DNA of 64,000 nt from Petrolisthes cinctipes (lineage: Eukaryota > Arthropoda > Malacostraca > Decapoda > Porcellanidae), in the NCBI GenBank assembly GCA_033782935.1, contig JAWQEG010000726.1, positions 597,001 through 661,000 of the forward strand. The letters are read 5' to 3'. Below, piece by piece: positions 55,593 to 64,000 of the stretch (position 1 is the first letter of the stretch; the number at the start of each line of letters is the position of its first letter). The notes under the pieces were generated by a model. The model was not told where the DNA came from. It did no database searches and was given only the letters and a program-made list of their open reading frames with translations. Made by a program: the position numbers and the translations under genes.

Positions 55593-55947
55593 CTATTTAT
55601 GATTCAGTAAATGCCTTTTCAAATTGCTTCTCTGAGTTGATCGGTAGGAGCAATGGGCACAAGCAAAGGGCGTTTCATTAGCATGTGTCCGAATATATTA
55701 TTAAACTACCTTTCTGAGTAAATCTCTTATTACATCGAGGAGAAAAATGTGGCTTTTCTCCAGTGTGTGTGTATGTGATTCTCCAAGTTAGTCATAATAC
55801 TCCTAGGAGGAATACAAGCCAAGCAGTAGGGACACTGCCGCTGTGTTCTCATAAAGCCATAACTTTTTCCATAGTCCTGAGTAGCTGTAGTAGTTGTAGT
55901 GGTATCCAACCCCAACTTGTTGTCAGCAATGCATGGTTCACATCCAG
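55593..55947 (-). pseudogene. Broken terminal exon R: remnant of three C2H2 fingers
   Basis: All parts of a finger exon can be traced but not in one frame. Finger 1 (CPYCLACIPPRSIMTNLENHI) has three extra residues between Cys and His. The run ACACACAC where HTHTGEKP should be encoded has slipped, so the frame is lost after HIHTH. Finger 2 (PRCNKRFTQKGSL) has lost its first Cys and its His region is shifted. Finger 3 is intact in a third frame (TPFACAHCSYRSTQRSNL, KRHLLNHK). The exon start carries CTG GAT GTG AAC, matching GTGGATGTGAAC of exon U. A decayed pre-acceptor block (GATAAGTGTAGCC) remains. Confidence 0.85.
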
Positions 55948-57590
55948 CTGCAGGGGAGGCTACACTTATCTATTGTCTCCTGCATCAAAGTCAACACCAG
56001 TACCACCAACACTTGACTTTATACATCATGTCAATGTTCCCTCCCCATCAACACTTGATAAATATTTTATCTGTTGTCAGATACCAAATCCCTAAATTAA
56101 CTGAGTGATCTCCAAGCATTGTATATCCCAAAACACAAGCTGACCCTCCTCTCAAGGTCATCCCCTTCCCTTAAACTCTTTCTGTATCTAAGACTAATTT
56201 ATATTCCCGCAGCAAAATTTATTTACATCCCCATAAGTGTTATGTATAGTAAAGTTCAAGACTCTACTTTACTAGGATGGCTCATATCATTTTCCAACAG
56301 TTTATACTGTAAACAATTTTATTCAAGTTGTGAAAGCTTACATTTCCCTGAAACACAAATAATATACCTGGTACCCTTTACAGAGCATGTTGAATAAAAG
56401 CCAAGACATAACATAACAAACATGTTCTATTTTACTCCACTCAGGTGTACGGGGCTCAGTCATAATATGGGAGGGCAGGCAACCTGTTACCAGTGGTATC
56501 ATAATATGGTACGAGTAATACACTTCTTGGCTACCCCAGAGAACCTCAAATCTAAACAACATTGCCTGGCCGAGTGCTCTACTCACTCCAGTGTTTCTCA
56601 AATTTCAATTGATCACGTATCCCTCGAGATTTTGCATTATCAATTATGTACCCTCAGTAAGAATATGCTGAGAGATATACTTTCATCCAGTACAGTAGAT
56701 ATGCAATACTGAATTTAATACATGATATTTGTAGGACAGTAGTGTATGGTTGTCATAAATTTTGAAACTAAATCAGATAACTAAAATAGAGAGGTACAAA
56801 TTAAACTATTGTACTATAATATCTAAATAATAAAACTCAATCATGTAATTGCTGAAAATCCCCTCAACTACCTCTGGGAGTATGTGTACCCAAGTTAGAG
56901 AATCTCTGTATTAGACTGTCATCCAACTAAGAAAGTTACTGATACCCACTCCATTATCAGTACACTAACATAATACACAATCAAATTGATAATGCTACAC
57001 TGGAATACTGATTTTGTAGTGACACGATACCAAGGTTTATTATTGCTAATTTGACAACTCGTTTACAATATTACAGGTCAAGTTACTACCTGGACTGTAC
57101 ATATTGGTAATGCATAACATGGTAGTACATTATAGTTTCCTGTGATGTTTTATAGTGTACTGTAATATTCTTGTCAAATTTCAAAGTTCTGGTCTGTCAA
57201 TTTTATATTCTTTGTCTTCCTTTGTTAATGTGATGAAGCTCTCAAAGCATAAGACTGTAGTACCATATGTAGAAAAGACATTTTCCAACAGTGTTTGTAA
57301 TACACATTAAATAATTGTTTTAAATTGCTTTATGTTACTTGAAAACTTAGCACCATTATAATATACTATAATGTAAATACTGTACTTTGTACTGCACTAG
57401 TAACTTAAGAATCTGGCACAATAATTCACAAAATCACATCAAGAAGTGTGTAATACTTATTTTAAGCTGTACAGTTTTTTCTTAATTTATGCAGTATTGT
57501 ACCTAAAAAATATAGTGTCATATGCACAGTGCAGCAGTAAATAGACACATAAAAAGACAGTGTAACAACTAAATTGGCATTTTACAAGTC
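55948..57590. other. Intron, exon S to exon R
   Basis: AT-rich and no gene or repeat is recognised. Confidence 0.5.
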
Positions 57591-57938
57591 TTAAGTGTTT
57601 TTCTCATTTGATACATGATGAGCAACAATGTGACTTTTGAGATTACTCTTTTGAGTAGATCGGTACGAACAGAAGGAACACCCATACGGTTTTTCTCCAG
57701 TGTGAGTGTAAACATGAGACTGTAGGTTGCCTTTCTGAGCAAAGCGCCGAGGACAATGAGGGCAGGAATATGGTCTTTCCCCTGTATGAACACATATATG
57801 AGTAGCTAGATTGGTGCTCTTGTTTGTAGTGTATGGACAGTATGGACAGTGGTATAACTTGGTGTTGGCTCTAGCCCCGTCTCTGCCTGCCAGGCCCTCA
57901 CGCCACACACTCTTGCCACGGCCGGAGAACACCCCCAC
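57591..57938 (-). CDS. Alternative terminal exon S: three C2H2 fingers
   Basis: The exon starts GTG GGG GTG TTC (VGVFSGRGK) after TTGCCTACAG and is 115 residues. Fingers are at 31-51, 59-79 and 87-107, with tail HVSNEKNT. Finger 2 (CPHCPRRFAQKGNLQSHVYT) has Arg-Phe in place of Tyr-Arg, recalling exons G and H. Helix residues are K,T,N,T; Q,G,N,S; Q,S,N,S. Linkers are TGERP and TGEKP. The pre-acceptor block is diverged (ACTAAGTAGAGC). Confidence 0.92.
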   Translation of the reverse strand: MGVFSGRGKSVWREGLAGRDGARANTKLYHCPYCPYTTNKSTNLATHICVHTGERPYSCPHCPRRFAQKGNLQSHVYTHTGEKPYGCSFCSYRSTQKSNLKSHIVAHHVSNEKNT

Positions 57939-58781
57939 CTGTAGGCAATGCTCTACTTAGTACCAGGAATACCAGAAGCCCTCTTTTCATGGTTTTCAGG
58001 CATCAACATAACCTAAATACTGTAAAGCAGTATTGTTCTGTACTATACAAGCATAGTAATAGATGGTTACCACCATTCACTTTCCCAAATAAAGTACAAG
58101 TCATAGATGTGAAATGACTGCATCATGCCCTATTCTTGTGTAACTTGGTAAACTACACAAACAACTGCAAATAAATTACTCCCAAAATATTTTCTTTATT
58201 CTGTATGGTAGAAGGCACAGACTGTACGAAGACAAGGCAAGAATGCAAAAATTATATGATTACAGTTTGCTATTTTGGATATATGTGTCAGGAGTAAAAT
58301 ATTATAATGTAAAATGCAATATAGCCACCTGACACAACAAAAACAAATTATTTCATCCAAAGTAGAGAAGACTTATCCCTCCCATCCAACTCAAGAAGAC
58401 TTTTAATGCAGAACCATAAAACTGGCTGTGTACCAAGTCTAATTACCATGGTCATCACAAAAAATATAATAATACATAAATCAGTCAATAATGGTTAATA
58501 ACATAAGTATGAAAATATAAGAATTTATTTACCACTGATAATACTGACCCAAATGTACAGATTTACAGTTATTACTCCACTAGGTTACAACTTCATCATT
58601 TTTATTGTATGTACAGAATCTGGTATGATTTTACAATGCTGTACTTTTCAATGTCCACAAGATTATACTATACTGTACTGTAATTTGTACTTATGTAATG
58701 AATGTAAGTTTAATATAACAGTTAATATATAGTTTCCTTTCATGGTATATCAACCATTAAACTAACCAAATGGGGATAATT
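57939..58781. other. Intron, exon T to exon S
   Basis: No gene is recognised. TTTTTATTG near 58599 gives a minus-strand AATAAA about 180 bases past the exon T stop. Confidence 0.5.
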
Positions 58782-59108
58782 TCATTCCCTCTTGCCAGTC
58801 ACTTGATTATCTGCATGGCGAGTTCTAGTATGTGTCCTCAAATTTCCCATGACAGCTGAGCGATAAGGGCAGAGTGGGCAGCTGTAGGGTTTCTCTCCTG
58901 TGTGAGTACGAATGTGTCTCTTCAAGCTCTCTTTTGTGCCGGCTGAGTAGGTACAGTAGGTACAAGGGAAAGGTTTCTCTCCAGAGTGCGTGCGTAAGTG
59001 TGTCACTAAATTTGCCTTTTTCTCAGTGAAGTAAGAGCAGAATGTGCAGTGGTGAAGCTTGGCACGGCCACGATGCTGGCTCCCATGGTCACCCCACCAC
59101 ATCCCTAC
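58782..59108 (-). CDS. Alternative terminal exon T: three C2H2 fingers
   Basis: The acceptor CCCCCACAG is followed by GTA GGG ATG TGG TGG, so the exon is two codons longer than the first ATG suggests: 108 residues. Fingers are at 21-41, 49-69 and 77-98. The first linker is SGEKP and the second TGEKP. The last finger has H-x4-H spacing (HTRTRH). Helix residues are K,A,N,T; T,E,S,R; V,G,N,T. The lead is short (GDHGSQHRGRAK), and the tail is DNQVTGKRE. Confidence 0.92.
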   Translation of the reverse strand, partial: VGMWWGDHGSQHRGRAKLHHCTFCSYFTEKKANLVTHLRTHSGEKPFPCTYCTYSAGTKESLKRHIRTHTGEKPYSCPLCPYRSAVMGNLRTHTRTRHADNQVTGKRE

Positions 59109-59133
59109 CTGTGGGGGAGCCCAGCATACCCAG
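59109..59133 (-). promoter_or_regulatory. Pre-acceptor element of exon T (variant)
   Basis: It reads TGGGTATG, CTGGGC, TCCCCCACAG on the minus strand. GTATG replaces GTAAG at 21 nt, and ATAAC lies just upstream. Confidence 0.65.
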
Positions 59134-60772
59134 TTATATAAAAGTCAATAAATAGTTTGAGAAAAAACACCACTGACAGAGCCGAGGTTCAAATCAATGT
59201 AGTACTGTTCATAGGGCTAAGCTTACAGATACACTACATACAAGGGAGTCGTAGAAGTCAGAGTCCTGGTTCTGTCAATGATGTTTTGTCTTCCATAATT
59301 TGAAATATTCAGGCATTGCACACATGCATAAAATTTCCATACTAATGCAGATTCCTTTTCCAATAATTGTCATTCCTAGAACCAGGCAACTAAACCTTTT
59401 TCAAGCATTTGCTATCATATAATCTAGGGTGCTGATTTCAGCTTCTATCAGTTTTAAGTAATTGTATTTAATGACGAAAATTGTCATTTTTGGACAAATG
59501 TTACTAAATTTACAGTACAGTGGCACCATGAACTAACTTTAAAGTAGTACATTTACACAATAAGTCATCCCGTTGCCATTTCCTTCAGTAATGACAATAA
59601 ATTCAGTGCTAAGGATATTTACATTGATATTTAATCTTTCTAATTTCTAATACAGTACTAAGGCATCTGTGTGTATAATTTACCCAATATAATGGACTAA
59701 AAACAGGAAGCAGAGGAACTTTTTTTCCTTTCTTTTTCAACATTACAGAAGACAGCATTTCGTACTTCACAAAGAAGAGTACTTGTTCAATCTTCCTGTT
59801 TTATTACCGATACAATTACAGTACTGTTGTAACATATTCGTCGCAATTGCAGGGAACTTTTAAGAGCTGAATACTAATTTTTACCCAAGGTTCAGTCAAT
59901 TCCAAATCTTTATAAACATCACTACATCAACTTCTTTATAGTTAGTATACATAACACTTGTAATTACTGTATAAATCATTACATACACAGATAAATCCCA
60001 TATATCCACAATGTCGACATTTCACATCAATGCACTGATCTTTGCCTGTCTCAACAACCCAAGTTCTTACTGTGTGTGTGTGTGTGTGAGGGGGGGGCAT
60101 ATCTCCCTGCCTAGTAAAATCCTTTGAAGTGAGACAATGTACCCACCTCTCAAAAGGGGTTTTGTGTGTAGTACAGTACTATGTAATAAGTTATGATAAG
60201 AAGACTGTTACATGTACAGTACAGTATTGTAATTATTTCCATGAAAGGATGCGTAGCAGTTGGGATTAACCTGACACCACAAATGTAGATGACAGAAAGA
60301 AATGTAACCCACAACCAACCAAGGTCTGTGATACAAAGAGAAACTTTGGACTTCATAGCAACAGTAACTCCCTGGGTATTGTTTATCTTTATTGTCTTCA
60401 CTAACATATCCCATTCAACTACACTGACTTCTCCCTGACTCCCTTTTAGGGGTCCGAGCATCTGCGCGGCTTCGGGTCAACCAGACTCGGGACTGTTCGG
60501 CCAGACAGTCTGGGGAACTACAACAACAACAACACTGCCTCATTGCTGTCTATGGAAGATGATCACATATGACCAACAGGTAATTGTAAGATTCTGTTGT
60601 ATGTTACCGATGATTGTTGTACGATATCAAGTAGATCTTGGCACTCACTAAACAATGTCATATTCAAGTTGTTGAAGTTTACAGCAAAATAAAAAAAATT
60701 AAAAGGGTTAATCAATAATTATACACTTGAAGTATCAGCAAAATGAAGTAACAGGAGTACTTTTCATAAGCT
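59134..60772. other. Intron, exon U to exon T
   Basis: Contains (GT)n at about 60071-60089. A GC-richer block at about 60447-60535 (CATCTGCGCGGCTTCGGGTC, ending in an AAC-repeat tail) may be a SINE or LINE tail. No gene is seen. Confidence 0.5.
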
Positions 60773-61078
60773 TTACTTGTTGTGTTGGGTGAACAGGTGT
60801 CTGACAAGAGCACTTCTGGTGACGGACCTATACTGGCAGTGTTCACAAGTGTACGGCTTTTCTCCTGTGTGGGTGCGCATGTGGGTCTTGAGATTGGTTT
60901 TTTTCGCAGCGCGGTAGGAGCAGTGTGGGCAGGAAAATGGCTTCTCCCCAGTGTGAGTTCTCATGTGATCCATCAGGTGGCCATAATTTGTGGTTTTGTA
61001 GGTACAGAGGGAACACGGGTGCAGCTTGGCAATGGAGCCTCGTCCACCAGGCCTCTCACAGTCTGTGTTCACATCCAC
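60773..61078 (-). CDS. Alternative terminal exon U: three C2H2 fingers
   Basis: The exon starts GTG GAT GTG AAC ([14 protein letters not shown]) after TTCCCTACAG and is 101 residues, ending shortly after the last finger. Fingers are at 22-42, 50-70 and 78-99; the last has H-x4-H (HLFTQH). Helix residues are N,G,H,D; K,T,N,T; T,S,A,R. It is the sister of exon V, with the same lead layout and finger spacing and most residues identical. The finger 2 helix start differs (K against Q). Confidence 0.94.
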   Translation of the reverse strand: MDVNTDCERPGGRGSIAKLHPCSLCTYKTTNYGHLMDHMRTHTGEKPFSCPHCSYRAAKKTNLKTHMRTHTGEKPYTCEHCQYRSVTRSALVRHLFTQHNK

Positions 61079-61108
61079 CTGTAGGGAACGCCCGGCTCTC
61101 TTAGCACA
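61079..61108 (-). promoter_or_regulatory. Pre-acceptor element of exon U (GAGAG type)
   Basis: It reads TGTGCTAAGAGAG, CCGGGC, GTTCCCTACAG on the minus strand, with GAGAG 22 nt from the junction. The exon V element is nearly identical, but the introns differ beyond it. Confidence 0.8.
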
Positions 61109-62997
61109 TGAAGGATTTTATCAGGTGTTAAAAAATTGTGTCAGGTGTTTGAACTTGAGCACACAATCATCTCCCTTGAAAAAAGAGGGATATCAAGACA
61201 CATCTTTGGAAATGTATAAATATATAAGCCAAAACACCCACCATATCAGTATTTTGACATTCCTTGAAGATTATACTATACAAAGAAAGCACTGCATTGT
61301 ACAATTACATCTGAACCACAACCAAACAAACACAAAATGAACCCAAATTGTTATATGAATTAAGATACTAATACAGTAGTTTTCAGTGTATTATTATACT
61401 AATTTAAAATCTGTAAAGTGATCCATTGTTCGGTGTCTGGGGTAGTTTTTCCTTATCATATAAAGTAATATGTCCAGTCAGTTCGTTCATATGAAACTGG
61501 GCTTTTATAAGAAAAGTAATTGTATTTTGGAACTTTGAGATGTATGCAAACTTTGGTTCACAACTGTAGGCATTGGTAATATTTAGCTGTCCTTAAAAAA
61601 AATACTAATGCTACTGTATGGGATACTTTTACCTATCAACAGGGACGATTAAAAGGCCCATACTACAAGTATTGTGTTATCTTTGAGGATTTGAAGGATG
61701 CTTTAATGGTCTACTGAATGATTTAGGATTACTTCTTGAATAGGAATGGAGAGGATTAATGTCGATCTTCCTGGTAGCTCTGAACCTTTGTAAACACTAC
61801 ACACATTTCTAGCATTGAGCAGTAATCCTCATTATGTATACTGACAGAACTGTACACACGTTATTTGAACGATGAGTACTGTAATGTAATGTGAATAGTT
61901 TTGGTATCTGGGTACTGTGACCATGAAATACATTAACAAGCACATTTTATTAATAAAGTACAGCTTCCTGTGGTTCCTGAAAATTTTGTCTCAATGTCTT
62001 TGGACATTTTGTACATAAGACTTTTGTTTAAAACATTTGATGTTGCACCCTAGTCCACTGTCTGTTCAATTTTTTCCCAGTAAGAGGGTATTAACTGCAA
62101 TAGTGTGAAGGGGTACAGGTTTTAGTGCCCCTTCACACCAGAGTCAATCCCTTCCCTCTCTTCAGTTCTCCCTCCATTTTCCTTCATGCTTGCTCTATCT
62201 CTTCTCCATTTCTTAAATATGTATGCCAACTTATTATTCTCATTCTGAGATACAGTATTATAATAAAGGTACTGTAGTTTGTACTTCTCTCTTGATTGGA
62301 AAATTGATTTTGAAAATAGTATCCACTATAATACTCCATGCAATTCAGTAAACAAAACAATCATGTAACAGCATTATTATAGAATACAATAATGATTAGG
62401 TTAACTTACAAGGAACATCATATCAACTACTGTATAATTATAGAAAAGTTGTTTAAATCTAATACCAGTATTTTGTCAATAGACTTCAATTGTTTAAGAC
62501 ATAATTTCCTCATACAAATGAAGGAAATATAATTAGCAAAACAAGGTGTAGCATATAGGAATGACACAAGTGTAAACAATATTCAGTGCAAAATGGGTTT
62601 GCAACTTTCTGAACAAAAAGACAATACTGTACACACTAATTATTTATTAAGTAAACCTTATCATTTAGAGTTCAACTTTTCATGAAAGATTAACCAAAAC
62701 ACTATCGGATTTTTTTCTAGCACTCCTTCTACCCTGAATATCCTTTGCAATCCTCAACATTTCAAATCTTGATTTCATGCAATAGATCTTTTCAATTTTT
62801 TCATAAAGCTTAAAATTCTTCATCTACTCATGGATTATTCCTATAAAAGGCAAATATGACTAGTAAAATACCTATATGCTCCTGTTTTCCAAGAAATGTA
62901 CTGTAGTCCAATTCTGCTTTTATCATGTTTACTTTGGCTAAACATGTAACACATTGTAACACCCTTTTACTGATGTACTGTTTAGGTTCATTGCTTT
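61109..62997. other. Intron, exon V to exon U
   Basis: AT-rich. A pyrimidine-rich patch lies at about 62125-62215. No gene is seen. Confidence 0.5.
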
Positions 62998-63309
62998 TCA
63001 CACGACAAGCTTGTGTTGTGTAAATATATGTCTATTGAGAGCACTCTTTGTAGTGGAGCGGTACGGACAATGCATACAAAAGAACGGTTTTTCTCCTGTG
63101 TGGGTACGTATGTGGGTCTTGAGATTGGTCTTTTGTGCAGCACGGTAGGGGCAATGTGGGCAGGAGAATGGCTTCTCCCCAGTATGGGCCCTCATATGAT
63201 CCATCAGGTGGGCGTAATTTGGGGTTTTGTAGGTACAGAGGGAACACAGGTGCATCTTGGCAACGGAGCCTCGTCCACCAGCCCTCACACAGTCTATGTT
63301 CACACCCAC
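62998..63309 (-). CDS. Alternative terminal exon V: three C2H2 fingers
   Basis: This is the 5'-most array member in the window. It starts GTG GGT GTG AAC ([14 protein letters not shown]) after TCTCCTACAG and is 103 residues. Fingers lie at 22-42, 50-70 and 78-99 (HIFTQH), with tail KLVV. Helix residues are N,A,H,D; Q,T,N,T; T,S,A,R. Finger 1 is the [10 protein letters not shown] type shared with U and F. The shared upstream exons that would supply the N-terminus must lie beyond 64000 on this strand. Confidence 0.94.
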   Translation of the reverse strand: MGVNIDCVRAGGRGSVAKMHLCSLCTYKTPNYAHLMDHMRAHTGEKPFSCPHCPYRAAQKTNLKTHIRTHTGEKPFFCMHCPYRSTTKSALNRHIFTQHKLVV

Positions 63310-63339
63310 CTGTAGGAGACGCCCGGCTCTCTTAGCACA
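63310..63339 (-). promoter_or_regulatory. Pre-acceptor element of exon V (GAGAG type)
   Basis: It reads TGTGCTAAGAGAG, CCGGGC, GTCTCCTACAG on the minus strand, with GAGAG 22 nt from the junction. Confidence 0.8.
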
Positions 63340-64000
63340 AGTAACAAAGCTTTGCCTTATAAGATGAGCTTATACCTCTTCATATAAGTTACATTTATTA
63401 AAAGTACTTGTTATGAATCTTCCTTTCCTTTAAAATTTCCAAACACCACAGTCAAACAAGTACAATTTATGGAATTAGTTTGGAGTAAATGATAAAAATA
63501 AATTACTTTCAAAGATAATTACTCTGTGGAATATTCACAGATCAATAATATCACAATCAGAAGTCATTACAATACTTCAATCTTAAAGGCTGATGATGAA
63601 TGTTTCGGTAAATAAAAAAGATACTGTATCAAGCCAGGCAGATAAAACATAACATGTCTACCGATAGTTTTGAACACTGCGTCCAAAAATATAATAAAAG
63701 TTCAGTACGGTATATTTGTCCATATTATTAAGAGGCACTAGGGTGGCCTGGGTTAGATAATATTCAATGCAGGAAACTTTGTGGGGAAGAGTACTATACT
63801 GTAGTTCCCTCAGAAAGCCATGTTATCGTTAATATTTATCAGTAATTAATAAGATGCTCTTTAGTCACTGCTCAATCTGGACATAAATCTCATTCATCTT
63901 TCCCAACCCACTGTAATCTAATTAAAATTAAAGTTCTTATGCTGTAACATATACTGTACATATTCAACTCTATGCATTCGAATAAAGCACATTTATACCC
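63340..64000. other. Intron at the right edge
   Basis: AT-rich. No further exon is found before the window ends. Confidence 0.5.

Noticed and set aside
60447..60540. Possible tRNA gene or SINE with AAC-repeat tail
   Set aside because: No cloverleaf or convincing A/B box pair could be drawn. It is only mentioned in the intron note.

Overview
This window looks like nuclear DNA from an arthropod, most likely a decapod crustacean. It is AT-rich and has very long introns. It carries non-LTR retrotransposons of a type I associate with decapod genomes, TTAGG-like repeats and many small fold-back DNA transposons. The species cannot be named from the sequence, and no complete stand-alone gene is present.

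The main content, from about 13.8 kb to the right edge, is one minus-strand tandem array of 22 C2H2 zinc-finger exons (21 open, one broken). Each open exon starts at an AG acceptor in codon phase 0, has a short variable lead, then normally three fingers joined by TGEKP-type linkers, then its own stop codon. None has a convincing start or promoter of its own, and most begin with GTG. They therefore read as alternative 3'-terminal exons of one gene whose shared 5' exons lie to the right of the window. Insect BTB-zinc-finger genes such as lola, broad and tramtrack have this architecture, lola with about 20 alternative finger exons. No BTB domain is visible here, so no gene symbol is given. In transcription order the exons run from 63.3 kb down to 13.8 kb.

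The most unusual signal is intronic. Directly upstream of at least 14 acceptors there is a shared block of about 26-30 nt: (CTRA)GTAAG or CTAAGAGAG, then a YYGGGC-like core, then RTCC..YACAG. The GTAAG/GAGAG step sits a fixed 21-23 nt from the junction, and there is little polypyrimidine tract. Introns of sister exons stop resembling each other just beyond this block. It is a good candidate for a cis-element that coordinates the choice of one terminal exon.

The first 10 kb is a transposon cluster outside the array. It holds a PIF/Harbinger-like element (741-3234) with a recognisable empty site beside it, a Merlin/ISXO2-like element (3836-6845) with decayed transposase, several minisatellites and paired fold-back elements. 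Further elements lie in the introns: a LINE (10360-13267) with a second copy at 38598-40504 and a relic at 20180-21466, a different RT relic near 33.4-34.0 kb, TA-flanked fold-backs with TACAGTYG-like ends, and TTAA-flanked fold-backs at 38.0 and 49.4-49.8 kb.
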